In this document: in pieces, positions 49,421-61,664 of the stretch
Position numbering within the stretch: the stretch's first letter is position 1
Layout: every line of letters starts with the position of its first letter
Source of the DNA: Zoroaster sp. YZ-2022
Lineage: Eukaryota; Echinodermata; Asteroidea; Forcipulatida; Zoroasteridae
Direction: 5' to 3'
Length of the DNA: 64,000 nucleotides
Assembly (NCBI GenBank): GCA_029582265.1
Contig: CM055819.1
Coordinates: 38,699,934-38,763,933 of the forward strand
Notes under the pieces: generated by a model
Seen by the model: the letters and a program-made list of their open reading frames with translations, nothing else
Database searches by the model: none
Told to the model about the DNA's origin: nothing
Made by a program: the position numbers and the translations under genes

Positions 49421-49935
49421 TTGAAATGATTTATAATCATAATATTTAGCCTTGTTCGTGTTTTATTGTTTGGTTTTGCAGCGTTTTCTGGCTAAATGTA
49501 TAAATTAACAGCTTAAATAATGGTATGGATGTGATTATGACTGTTATTGGTTTAGTTTCAATTTGTGGGTACAAATCTCTAAGATTGTGTTTTGGCAAAA
49601 CAAATTACCTAAACATCTTGGTAATAGCACTCTCTGTTGGTGATTTAAGTGATTATAATATGTGACGTCAGGTTATAGATCTTACTCGGAACAATATTTG
49701 TACCAAGTTTGATGACGAACGGATTAATTTTAATGAAACTAATTATTGAAAAGACATGTTTTGACAAAAAAGTGACAAAAATGGGTAAAGCGCCACACTA
49801 GCGGTGACCGTTGGATTTTTTGTCCTCATTTTATAGATCTTGTTAAAGTGACATCCCTTCTATGTTTCGTGAATATCAGCAGTCCCACTCATCGGCCTGA
49901 CGAGAACGTAAGGGGAAAAAACAGGCCTGATAGGG
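49421..49935. mobile_element. Probable TTAA-family element remnant with right end GGCCTGATAGGG
   Basis: Inserted in segment 3 relative to segment 1. Its right end mirrors the left end seen at 23439. The left end is not preserved. Confidence 0.5.
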
Positions 49936-51852
49936 TTACCATTGCAATACACAATTGAGTTTTAGGTCAACTTTGTTGAACATAAAACTTGCCATTTTTG
50001 ATGTTTGCTGTTCACATTGTACTTACAATAATACGATAATTACTGAAATAATTGTATCACTTGACGTTAGAGATGTATTCTCGTCTAGACCAAATATTGA
50101 TTCCGTCTCTGTAGTAAACGGTGGGGGAGGGTTAGGGAAAAAATGCGCCACCAACACAGCTACATGTCTCATTCGCAAACGCCGACGCGCGTGGACATCG
50201 TAGTTCATAAAATACGCGAATTTAGACGACGGTATAAATTGACACTGTAAGCACGTCTGCACTGTTCAAATAGCTAGAGTGCGTCCGTAACATTCTCCCT
50301 GCCTGCCGTGCACAAAATGTTCTTGCTCTTCATAGACGCGCTGAAAAGTCACGTGCATGGGCTACGTCAAAACAAACTACTTAAAAAAGTAAACATCTTG
50401 ATTAAGTTCAGAATAATTTGCAAAAATGCTTGGCAAAGTGCAATGCATTGACAGTATTCAATTTACTATTTGGAAACAATCACTGTTCAGTAGTGCTCAT
50501 CACGTCAAAAACCTGCGCGTTAAGTTAGTTTAGGCCCATCACATCACCAATGGCGGCGCCCAGTCAGAACCAGCTTACGTACGTGCGTCCCATCTAGTTA
50601 TTATGTTCTATATCTATGGGTCAGATTGTGAACACCATTGACGATTACACACATACACCAGCAGTGTTTTACATCAGGGTCAAATATCGGTTACAATGTA
50701 CTACATTATAAGCTCACGACGAGAGTACATCTTTAACCCTCCTGTCAAGAAGTTCGTTTTTAAACACCATTTCAGTACTGTAGTGGGTAAAGATGCGAAT
50801 ACTTAAAGGGCCTTTTGAAATTTGAAAAAGAATGTCATGCATATCCGTGACACACGAGGGCGCTGTTTTGTTAGAGCACAGCGGGAAATCAGTGACACAG
50901 CAGCACAGAATGTGCACAAAAGCAAAACCCCAAATATTAACCAAGAAAACATCGGTTTTCTCATAAAGGTTTATTGATTAGTAACCACACACTCAGTTAA
51001 GAAGACAACACAAACAATCAAGAGAATTGTCCTTTTAAAAGATGAGGAATTCAGCACAAATTAACCAATGAGGTTGTATCTGATCCCACTGTAACATCGG
51101 TGATTTGTCAGAAATATGCAAATTCTTATTAGCATAGAGACCAAAAAGCGCCTAAAAGGGAAAAAACTACGCTTTTGTACGTTGTTATAGCTACATATCC
51201 ACTACATGTACTTAATAGTGTTTTAAAAGTAAACTTAGTTGAACATGGAACTTTTGCCATTTTTGATGTCAGCTGTAGTTGACATTGCATTTTGATCATG
51301 TAATCGTGTCATTTGACGTTTTAGCATTTAAATATCCCGCGGTGTTTTAAAATAAGCTTTGTTGAACATTTTAACTTATTATTGATGTTAGGCCAACACA
51401 AAAAGTCTCTGTTTTCTGGTCCTATTTATTATTATTATTATTATTTATTATTATTATTATTTATTATTATTTTTTAAGTGATAGGCCTACATTTTACATG
51501 TATACGCGGTTACACAACCAGACCAAATTTCCCATACACAATTTATGGTGGCTAAGAGAGGCCTCACAAAACGGGTAAACGTTCATACCCCTATTTCAAA
51601 AAGTCATTTAAAACATTTTTGGCTGCAATTGGACATCGTTTTATAGCAACAAAAAGTGAAGAAAATCAAAATTAAAAATGCTGACGCGAGTCTGAGGCGA
51701 CGCGCGCGGGGACTGAAAACCAGAGACTTTTTTGTTTTGGTTTTAGTTGTTAACATTGCATTGTCAATTTCAATTTTCAATTTTTAATTTCAGTTTTCAA
51801 TTTTCAATTTTCAATTTTCAATTTTATGACTGCTTGAAAATATTATTATATA
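49936..51852. other. Unassigned DNA of segment 3
   Basis: It contains further degenerate GAACAT...CCATTTTTGATGTTAGCTG repeat copies (49979, 51240, 51365), a short (TTA)n tract (51425-51475) and ATTTTCAATTTTCAATTTTC direct repeats (51765-51825). No exon is supported. Confidence 0.45.
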
Positions 51853-52613
51853 GAAAGTTGTAAATGGATGGTACAGCATTGGTTATGACCAGATTATCAA
51901 ATTGTCCAATTATTATCTAAAAGCTAACTTGGTGTTAACGTTGGTATACAAGTACCAATTATCATGAGAAATTATTTCTTCTCAAGCAATTTTTGAATTT
52001 CAAAAATTTGTCGTCCGGCATTTTATTGATAAACAAAATAAAATAAAAATAACGAATTATTAGAAAACAAAATCGATAAAAAAGCTTACTTGGAGTAAAG
52101 ATGGAACAAGTATCATTTATCTTTAGAATTTTTATGGGTTTTTTTCAAGCACTTTCATCTTGATGAGAGAAATGTGTAATGTGGAATTTCAAAAAGTTGT
52201 TGTCCGGCAACTTTTTGAAATAAAATCTGTAACAGTTTTCATGCGCATCACTGGGATTTATTTTCAGTTGTTCGTTTTTGTAAATTTTTTCAAAAGTTCA
52301 CATAATTATTATTACAGACATTTATTTAAATATAAAAGAATCGCAATTTGTTCCCCAAAATAAAAACAAACATATACAAATTCTGGTCAAACAGGCCTTC
52401 CGTTTGCCCCCACCCCACGGTAACACGCATGATATTGCATTGATGCACTAATGCAATTGTTTAAATACCAACAGGTGAAATAGTCGGATAAAAATCAACC
52501 CGACAGTTGGACTAAAATAATTATTACGTTTCTGTTTTCAAACAATTTCCCTGTAGTTGCTTAGTACAGGTATATAGAACCTATGTTATACTTGAATAGA
52601 CATTATTCTCTTA

Positions 52614-52923
52614 AAGGGAAGATATACAACATTGGTAATTATTACATTATCAAACTGACAAATTATTATCTAAAAATGAACTTTGTGTAAAGTTGGTACA
52701 AGTATCAATCATTCCAAGGAATTGTTACGCAGAAGTATTTTCATTATAAAGAAAAAAACAAAAAACACAAACAACAATACATAAACAAATGAAAACATGT
52801 GAAAACGTGAAAACCTATATTATGATGAAACTTGCACATGTTAGTTTTATGAGATATCTATTGAAATCTAGAGGTTTGAAATGAGCGTCCGTTATACCAA
52901 ATACCAATGTTGTATCTTCCCTT
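52614..52923. mobile_element. MITE with AAGGGAAGATATACAACATT ends, segment 3
   Basis: Paralogue of 38622-38935 with an intact inverse end (TACCAATGTTGTATCTTCCC). Confidence 0.72.
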
Positions 52924-53188
52924 GAATGTCACTATACACTATTGGTAATCTCAACAAACATAATTGATCAAAGATTGACATAACACTTTACTTGGTGTAA
53001 CGTTGATGATGGTAACAAATATAAATAAATAAATAAAACATCACTTGAAATCTTTCTATTTTATTAAAATTAGGCTGGTAAAAATGATGTCCCAGCCGAA
53101 TGTTTATCTTTGTAAGACAAACATTCCATGTTAAAATGAATACGAAATATGAATGTATGTCCACTATTTGATCGTTCACGACACAATT

Positions 53189-53445
53189 CGTCCCTAATTT
53201 GCCATAGTGATCAATCCTGAATTACGTTGGCATATTGACCAATGCGGTACTGGTCACTTTGCCAAATTACAAAAATAGCCAGTTAGAGCATTCGTCATTT
53301 GAATGCATGCTCTATCTCCAAAACTATAAGGAATACATGCATGTGGATTAGATACAATGGTGGGTCTCTTCCTGAATGTACTAATGGGCGGGAAAACTTC
53401 AAATTGAAACAAAGTCGGATTGGTCACTATGGCAAATTAGGGACG
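53189..53445. mobile_element. MITE with CGTCCCTAATTTGCCATAGT ends, best preserved copy
   Basis: The 257-bp copy has perfect ends reaching AATTCGTCCC and GGGACGAATT. The interior matches 15724-15951. Confidence 0.85.
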
Positions 53446-53460
53446 AATTAATTAAGTTGA

Positions 53461-53946
53461 AACTTTCTCATGTAGGTTTCTGTACTTATCCTTTAATTCC
53501 TACCAAGTATAGATGCATTGAGGCCTATACAGACATTACCAAACTTTCTCATGTAGGTTTCTGTACTTATCCTTGAATTCCTACCAAGTATAGATGCATT
53601 GAGGCCTATACAGACATTACCAAACTTTCTCATGTAGGTTTCTGTACTTATCCTTTAATTCCTACCAAGTATAGATGCATTTAGGCCTATACAGACATTA
53701 CCAAACTTTCTCATGTAGGTTTCTGTACTTATCCTTTAATTCCTACCAAGTATAGATGCATTGAGGCCTATACAGACATTACCAAACTTTCTCATGTAGG
53801 TTTCTGTACTCATCCTTTAATTCCTACCAAGTATAGATGCATTTAGGCCTATACAGACATTACCAAACTTTCTCATGTAGGTTTCTGTACTTATCCTTTA
53901 ATTCCTACCAAGTATAGATGCATTTAGGCCTATACAGACATTACCA
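53461..53946 (+). repeat. 81-bp tandem repeat, 6 copies
   Basis: Units start AACTTTCTCATGTAGGTTTC and end CTATACAGACATTACCA. Six consecutive 81-bp units differ at only a few bases (TTGAGG/TTTAGG, TTTAAT/TTGAAT). No stop-free coding sense is convincing. Confidence 0.97.
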
Positions 53947-56896
53947 AAAGTGTATACTGGCTTTAAGTTACATATTTGATTTCAGTTTCGTGCTATGTAT
54001 CGAAACTTTATGATCTGTAGTGCTGAATAAAAAAATCCTTTTCTCCATCTAAATATTCAATGGTTTTAAGAATGGATTATTTACTGAGTGGAATAGTTTA
54101 AAGATGCACTCTCATCTTGCTTCTTGTTAGCTTAAAACTGTTTTTTATATCATGAAGTAATTGTACATTTCTACAAACTTATTCATTTGCATATACTGGG
54201 GACTACATGGTAAATACATAAATTTATCATCTCACATCAGGACGACCAAATGGTTTCAATTTCCATGTGCAAGTTTTTATTTCGTGAAATGACATTAGTT
54301 AAATGTTCATACATGGTTTATATTCTAAAAACAATAACCCTGTGCAAATAATGCATAAGTCTATATCTTTTCACTGCTGTCCCACGGACAAATCCTTTAT
54401 AAAGTCTGATATTGAAAACTGAAACTTGCCCGAGGGTTAATATTGTATCCCCGTGTAGTGACGGTTGGTGTAGTGACCAGGACCCTCTCCTCTCCTCCGC
54501 TCCCCTCCCCCTAACAACGCCGCTGGATATCAATTTTGAACAATTCATAAAGTATACTAATGACTACCGAGACTACCCCCCCCCCCCCCAACAAAACATG
54601 TTCAGTTAAACATTTTCAAAATCGACTATTAACGGACTAGGTGAAAGTTCCTATTAATAAATTGGTAGATTAATTACTTGTTAATAAAAGAAACATCCGT
54701 AATGCCTGCTTGACTCGGAAAAAAACTATTTCGGCGATGGCGTCTTCCATCCCACCAGAAATGACAGCGCCCTCTGTTGGCGACAATGAGTGCGATCGAT
54801 CTTTTGGAATAGTCACTTCTCCGTATTTCTTTTATCAGGGAAGCGGCCCTTCTCAAGGTGATCTAAATATCCAGGAGTGTTACAAACGAGAAAATATAAA
54901 GTGTTGAGATCAAATATGCAACATTTGTTATAACATGTGGCAATTTGTTGATTGCAATCGTTATAAAACTTCATTTAAAAAAACCAGGATAAAATCAGAA
55001 AACACAATTGTTGGTACTGTATACATATATATATTTGTTACATGTATTCTGTTTTACAAGAGTAAAAATGCTTTTATATATTTCTAATGGATTTTAATAT
55101 TTGAATAAATACTTTCATAGTATCCTATTGGGTTTTACAATTGAAGGTTTCAATGCCCCCAACCCGCTTTTCTGAAAAAACAATGAGGGAAAAAAAGTTA
55201 TAACAAGACAAAACAGAAGAAAATTCACTAATCAGAGAAATTGTTGATTTGGAAGTAAACTGACTGAAACAAAATAAGGTGATTCCTCGCTTCATTCCAG
55301 ATTATCAAAACTGCACATTATCTTTCGTGTTACAACAGTTTATCCAATCTAATTCCAGGTAACTCATATACCACATGAACATAAAAGAAATATCAAATTA
55401 ATTGAATTATTCGAGCTGAAATATTTCACATACATAAGTTTTCAACACATGAACTTGTGATCATTCCATTTCCTGAAATTTAGAAGTATTCGCTGAAAAG
55501 AGATGAGTAAAAAGACCAACCAGCGTGACAATGTGCTATTTTGCTTAAAATATGGAAAATTAACTTCTATAAATAAATATACGGAGACTGGGTTGTAATG
55601 TTGTTTATTCAAGAATAAATATCATTGACTACATGAAAACGGTTTCTTAACAATATGTATTAATATAGAAATTATGTATCATGAGAGTGATTTGACAAAA
55701 GTAAAAAAATCCTGAAAAATGGGTAGCGGGCCTGGGTCTTCCTTTGGTCTAGAGGACCAAGCCCTGAACCTCCTGTGGGTAGCAGGCCTGGGTCTCCCTT
55801 TGGTCTAGAGGACAAAGCCCCCTGAACCTCCTGGATGTTTAATTTTGCAGGGTTTACAGACTCTCCAGATCCCCACAAACAAGAATCACGAGGTTTGGAT
55901 ACAATACAGGCTACTTCTTTCTTTCCTTGGTGGCTACTTCTCTTCTTTCGAGAAAATTCTGCGGCAAAGGGAGATTTGTATTTTTAAAAAAATCTGTAAA
56001 TCTGGAAAAATCATGAGAAATCACAGGCCTGAGGTACTGAGAAGTGTTTATTTCAAATCTTCATTATATTGTCAAGACAACCAATATCTTCTGTGAGTTT
56101 CATTTGAGCAATATCAGTGCAAGCTCTTACAAAATACAGTGTAACCTCAATCTCTTTAAAGTACGCTACCTATGTTCCATTCACATTCACTGTGTAAAGT
56201 ATTGGACTTGTCTAAGATTACTTTGTAAGAGTTTGCTCCAAATCACATGGTATATCAATAACATGCTAAATCTGGAATATTCAAATTAATTTATATACCC
56301 AGTTGCCACTAATTAATGAGAATCATTGTATCCATCATTATTCAAATTAACCTCACAAAACGCCGACTGTTTCTACTGTAATTATGTAAGCTAAACTCAC
56401 ATTGCCCCCAATCAATCATGCACTGCAGATTATGCAATTGCGCCCTCTACAGGTAATGCACAGAGTGGATATTTGAATCTTGAATAACAATCTCCATATT
56501 TCATGATAAACCCCATGGTAATTAGAGAGGAGTACAGGGACTTCAAACTTCGGGAAGGGGAGGAGAATGGGTCAATCTGGTCAGTCAACCATGTTTATAA
56601 CCAAATCTTAACTTTAATTATATTTCTTCTCTGATATCTGAATGCAGCAAAACAAAGTTAACAAGTCTCCATCACCCAATTCTTATCCTCAAGATATACC
56701 TGGAAACACCATGGCCCAACTTCACGCCACTGTTTTACATGGAATTCTGCATGTACAAGCAATTTTTTAAGAAGTGAATTGTTTAGTTATGCAAACTACA
56801 TAACCCACAATCAATAATTCCTTGCTTAGCAGTGAAATACACTTATGTTAAGTACCAATCTTTCTGCACCAAATGTGTTGCTTACTAAATGTGCTG
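53947..56896. other. Low-complexity intergenic stretch downstream of DDX47
   Basis: No gene is supported. A 56-bp imperfect direct repeat (GGGTAGC(G/A)GGCCTGGGTCT) lies at 55721-55834, and a C-run at 54577-54589. A short ATG-started frame at 54710 (MASSIPPEMTAPSVG) has no splice support. A TTTATT at 55601 could supply a minus-strand polyadenylation signal. Confidence 0.5.
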
Positions 56897-58920
56897 CCAC
56901 ACCATGGAAGGATTATTTACTGCAACACCATGGAAGGATTATTTACTGCAATGCCATGGAAGGATTATTTACTGCAACACCATGGAAGGATTATTTACTG
57001 CAACACCATGGAAGGATTATTTACTGCAACACCATGGAAAGATTATTTACTGCAATGCCATGGAAGGATTATTTACTGCAACACCATGGAAGGATTATTT
57101 ACTGCAACACCATGGAAAGATTATTTACTGCAACACCATGGAAGGATTATTTACTGCAATGCCATGGAAGGATTATTTACTGCAACACCATGGAAGGATT
57201 ATTTACTGCAATGCCATGGAAGGATTATTTACTGCAACACCATGGAAGGATTATTTACTGCAACACCATGGAAGGATTATTTACTGCAATGCCATGGAAG
57301 GATTATTTACTGCCACACCATGGAAGGATTATTTACTGCAACACCATGGAAGGATTATTTACTGCAACACCATGGAAAGATTATTTACTGCAACACCATG
57401 GAAGGATTATTTACTGCAACACCATGGAAGGATTATTTACTGCAACACCATGGAAGGATTATTTACTGCAATGCCATGGAAGGATTATTTACTGCAACAC
57501 CATGGAAGGATTATTTACTGCAACACCATGGAAGGATTATTTACTGCAACGCCATGGAAGGATTATTTACTGCAATGCCATGGAAGGATTATTTACTGCA
57601 ATGCCATGGAAGGATTATTTACTGCCACACCATGGAAGGATTATTTACTGCAACACCATGGAAGGATTATTTACTGCAACACCATGGAAAGATTATTTAC
57701 TGCAACACCATGGAAGGATTATTTACTGCAACACCATGGAAGGATTATTTACTGCAACACCATGGAAGGATTATTTACTGCAACACCATGGAAGGATTAT
57801 TTACTGCAACACCATGGAAGGATTATTTACTGCAACACCATGGAAGGATTATTTACTGCAATGCCATGGAAGGATTATTTACTGCAACACCATGGAAGGA
57901 TTATTTACTGCAACACCATGGAAGGATTATTTACTGCCACACCATTGAAGGATTATTTACTGCAATGCCATGGAAGGATTATTTACTGCAACACCATGGA
58001 AGGATTATTTACTGCAATGCCATGGAAGGATTATTTACTGCCACACCATGTAAGGATTATTTACTGCAACACCATGGAAGGATTATTTACTGCCACACCA
58101 TGGAAGGATTATTTACTGCAATGCCATGGAAGGATTATTTACTGCCACACCATGGAAGGATTATTTACTGCAATGCCATGGAAGGATTATTTACTGCAAC
58201 ACCATGGAAGGATTATTTACTGCAACACCATGGAAGGATTATTTACTGCAACACCATGGAAGGATTATTTACTGCAATGCCATGGAAGGATTATTTACTG
58301 CAACACCATGGAAGGATTATTTACTGCAATGCCATGGAAGGATTATTTACTGCAATGCCATGGAAGGATTATTTACTGCAATGCCATGGAAGGATTATTT
58401 ACTGCAACACCATGGAAGGATTATTTACTGCAACACCATGGAAGGATTATTTACTGCAATGCCATGGAAGGATTATTTACTGCAACACCATGGAAGGATT
58501 ATTTACTGCAATGCCATGGAAGGATTATTTACTGCAATGCCATGGAAGGATTATTTACTGCAACACCATGGAAGGATTATTTACTGCAACACCATGGAAG
58601 GATTATTTACTGCAACACCATGGAAGGATTATTTACTGCAACACCATGGAAGGATTATTTACTGCAATGCCATGGAAGGATTATTTACTGCAACACCATG
58701 GAAGGATTATTTACTGCAATGCCATGGAAGGATTATTTACTGCCACACCATGGAAGGATTATTTACTGCAACACCATGGAAGGATTATTTACTGCAACAC
58801 CATGGAAAGATTATTTACTGCAATGCCATGGAAGGATTATTTACTGCAACACCATGGAAGGATTATTTACTGCAACACCATGGAAGGATTATTTACTGCA
58901 ACACCATGGAAAGATTATTT
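56897..58920 (+). repeat. 26-bp minisatellite, 77 complete units plus a partial, in perfect register
   Basis: Each unit opens with CAACACCATGGAAGG and closes with ATTATTTACTG. Starts at 56897, 56923 and so on to 58899 keep exact 26-bp spacing, with no net length slippage over 2 kb. Variation is mostly confined to the first bases (CAACACC, CAATGCC, CCACACC, CAACGCC) and to GGAAGG/GGAAAG. All three plus-strand frames are open (up to 747 codons) and encode the same cyclic 26-residue repeat (PWKDYLLQHHGR and IIYCNTMEGLF parts). No start, signal or unique domain supports a real gene. Confidence 0.97.
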
Positions 58921-58970
58921 TGACACCATGAAATTGGGCTGTAGTAACATTAACAATGATGTTGCTAGAA

Positions 58971-59087
58971 TTATCTCCTTCCCTTCTTGTTCATCTTCAT
59001 CTTCTTGTGGACTCCGATTGCATCCTCCGTATCATCATCTGTGCCTCGGCCACGCCCTTTCTTTTTGTCATCGTAGTCTTTCATTTC
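58971..59087 (-). CDS. DDX47: DDX47 ATP-dependent RNA helicase, last exon
   Basis: Acceptor TTGCTCCAG precedes GAA at 59087, and the exon ends at TAA 58971-58973. Its 38 codons start EMKDYDDKKKGRGRG and contain TDDDTEDAIGV and a basic tail MKMNKKGRR. This is the distinctive C-terminal end of DDX47 (yeast Rrp3 family), a nucleolar DEAD-box helicase needed for early 18S pre-rRNA processing. It joins the exon ending at 61665 in phase 0. The stop is about 50 bp from the minisatellite, so the 3' UTR probably runs into or through that array. Confidence 0.9.
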   Translation of the reverse strand, partial: EMKDYDDKKKGRGRGTDDDTEDAIGVHKKMKMNKKGRR

Positions 59088-59315
59088 CTGGAGCAAATGA
59101 GAAATCAACTTATTAATAAACTCTCGATTATTTGTTGTCCGACTTGACATACAAGCCAAATTATTTAAATTTGTTTACAATAAAAATAAACATGATTGCA
59201 GCATAACTGAGTATTATTTAAACAAGCAGGGATGATATTGTGAGAAAATGAAAAGGTAGGAAAAATGTTTGCCATTATCATTAGGCATATACTAGCCTAT
59301 AGCGGTTTACCTCTA

Positions 59316-61112
59316 CAGGGTGTCCCCATAAAAAGTATACCGAGATAAAAATTACTGTAATGGCAAAACTACTTTATATATGGGAAAGAGAAATATATCT
59401 CTAGAAACGGCAGAATGTCCTCTTTGCAATGGTATACAGCTTGTGATGTTATTCACACAGATGAGTGAACAAACTAGACAGATGTTAAGGGTACTGAAAG
59501 CAGGACTGTGACAAATTTGCATATTTGAATAACAAAGCTCAACCATGCAAGTGTGCAGAATACCAAATACCTTTGCTTTTTCAACACATTCTTGAAAACA
59601 AGGAATGTACCTAAAACAATGTAATCTGCTTTGTTTTCGCTACTTACCTCAAAAGTTTAATGTGCTGTGCCCTCCACATGGCCACCATTCCTGTCAATGC
59701 ACATCTGACATCTTCGTAACATGTCCCTTACTGCTCGTCTGATCATTCCAGGGTCTTGATGGAGATTATCGACTTCTTCCACTATTCTTGCACGTAACTC
59801 CTGAACATTGGCTGGGGGTGTAGTGAAATTTTGTTCTGCAGGTCACCCCATAAAAATAAATCGCATGGTGTCAAATCCGTGAACGTGGCGGCCATTCAAC
59901 TTCATTGTAAACAGCAATTACTCTGTTCCCAAAAAGTTCTGCCAGACGTTGCCTCACAGCAACAAGTCTGTGAGGTGGGGTGCGATCCTGAGCCCACCAC
60001 ACCCTCCTGAAAGCTCCACGTCGTTGTCTCGGGAAGATCTGTTCCATTGCTGGCACCACAGATTCATTAATCAGATTCAAATAGTCCTGTCCATTTAAAT
60101 TTCCTTGGAAGAAAAATGGTCCTAATAATGATCCATTACCACACAATCCAACCCATACATTCACCCTCTCCCTGCTCATGTTTCGCTCATAGGACGCAGC
60201 TGCAGGTGGATTACGACGTTCAGCATATACATGCTCGTTATGGAAGTTAACTGTTCCATTCATGCAAAAACCTGCCTCATCTCCAATGATAAAGAATTGA
60301 AGAAACTGTTCATCCCTGTTACATTTATCCAAAAACCACCTTGAAAATGTGACTCTTCTGTCATAATCTGCTTGCAGGAGTTGATGCTGAACATGGATGT
60401 GATAGGGATGAATTGGTGTAAATAATTTCGTGTGATGTTGTTGAACGTTGAATGTGGTATACCAGTACCATTTCTCCTGCTGCTAATCCTTGGGTTTCTT
60501 TCAACTGCTTCTCTTACCAATTCGATGTTTTCCTGATACCTTCCAGTTCGTGGACGTCCAGATCGACCTGTGTTAAACTTGTGCCATGTTCGCCATACTT
60601 TTTTACATTTTTCCAGATAGTCCGTTTTGTTGGCAGTTCCCTGTCCGGGAAACGAATCCTGAAGGCATTTTGAGTTGCAACATAACTTTTTGTTTCATGG
60701 TACTTCTGGACAACAAATGCCCTCTGCTCAACTGTGAACTGGACCATGTTTGCTGATGAAGTGAAAGTTTCCTACAGCATGCAATGCTTTTGCTGCATCC
60801 AGTAAGCACATTACACAATGCAGGTAGGATGAACATTCATGTGTTGAAAAAGCAAAGGCATTTGGTATTCTGCACACTTGCATGGTTGAGCTTTGTTATT
60901 CAAATATGCAAACTTGTCACAGTCCTGCTTTCAGTACCCTTAACATCTGTCTAGTTTGTTCACTCATCTGTGTCAATAACATCACAAGCTGTATACCATT
61001 GCAAAGAGAACATTCTGCCCTTTCTAGAGATATATTTCTCTTTCCCATATATAAAGTAGTTTTGCCATTACAGTAATTTTTATCTCGGTATACTTTTTAT
61101 GGGGACACCCTG
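59316..61112 (-). mobile_element. Tc1/mariner-superfamily transposon with 274-bp inverted repeats, in a DDX47 intron
   Basis: TA at 59314-59315 and 61113-61114 flank ends CAGGGTGTCCCCATAAAAAG and its inverse. The inverted repeats extend 59316-59588 and 60839-61112 with few differences. A single transposase relic lies between them on the minus strand, the same strand as DDX47. Long TIRs, TA target and a DDE-type protein place it in the IS630/Tc1/mariner superfamily. The high similarity of the two TIRs argues for moderate age, yet the gene is broken. Confidence 0.93.
59657..60747 (-). pseudogene. Mariner-type transposase, frameshifted at least three times
   Basis: The start ATG at 60747 opens MVQFTVEQRAFVVQKYHE, a helix-turn-helix of the DUF4817 type (to about 60600). 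After a shift, VREAVERNPRISSRR and HSTFNNITRNYLH follow (60520-60430). After a second shift, FFIIGDEAGFCMNG carries the first catalytic Asp (about 60285). VNVWVGLCGNGSLLGPFFF and VVPAMEQIFP lead to WAQDRTPPHRLV with the second Asp (about 59985). A one-base loss near 59877 breaks the WPPRS region just before the third acidic residue. The sense ends with CQMCIDRNGGHVEGTAH and a stop at 59657. The spacing from the second Asp to the TPCD Asp is about 41 residues, resembling DD41D mariners. Inactive. Confidence 0.85.
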
Positions 61113-61344
61113 TATAGCCATGTATATCACTAAAACTGTTTTTTATCTTGGTATTTACAATAAAATGATACACAAGGAAACTTTCCATGGTCTGAAGTTA
61201 GTCGGAACCTGGTTTCATGGTAGGATTTTCATAATCAAAAGGATTTCCAACAAAAGTAGGAAGAATATCTTGCCTAAACAAGGCACATTGTACAATGCCA
61301 CGTATAACAATGTCAAATTACCATTTAATGTGAGGCCTACTTAA

Positions 61345-61622
61345 CTCTTTCTGGACGGCAAGCCTTTTAAAGGGCTCGTGCGAACGTCACATTTTGACAA
61401 CGAGCATTTTAAAAGGCTTGAATGTCATCACCTGACAACAGGTCTTGTTTTGACTTGTTTTGACAACAGAGTGCACTATTGACCAGTACGATTCATAACG
61501 TTTATTTTGATACCTTACTCTCTTCAGTAGTCCAAAGATAAACAAATTATTAATAATTTCTACACTTGACCTTGATTGTTTACAGTATCAAATTACAATA
61601 ATGAAAACAATTAGAGAAAGAG
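61345..61622. mobile_element. Small TTAA-flanked MITE (278 bp) in a DDX47 intron
   Basis: TTAA at 61341-61344 and 61623-61626 flanks CTCTTTCT and AGAAAGAG inverse ends. AAGCCTTTTAAA and TTTTAAAAGGCTT form a second inverted pair near the left end. Non-coding. TTAA flanks suggest a piggyBac or Kolobok origin. Confidence 0.6.
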
Positions 61623-61664
61623 TTAATAGAGAAAATGAGCTTCTAACTTCAAGGAGGGACAAAC

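Larger units (their letters stand above)
51853..53460. repeat. Duplicated block matching 38134-39455
   Basis: Starts TTGTAAATGGATGGTACAGC and stays colinear with segment 2's tail. Here the right end of its last MITE survives. Confidence 0.88.

Noticed and set aside
54710..54907. ATG-started frame MASSIPPEMTAPSVG as a first exon
   Set aside because: Short, no donor in frame that leads to a recognisable exon, and GCGCCCTCTGTTGGCG inside it looks like a common dispersed repeat end.
56845..59116. Long overlapping open frames (747, 680 and 367 codons) read as repetitive proteins
   Set aside because: They arise because a 26-bp stop-free unit is repeated. All three frames give the same peptide and there is no unique domain, signal or splice evidence. 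Kept as a repeat and a finding, not as genes.
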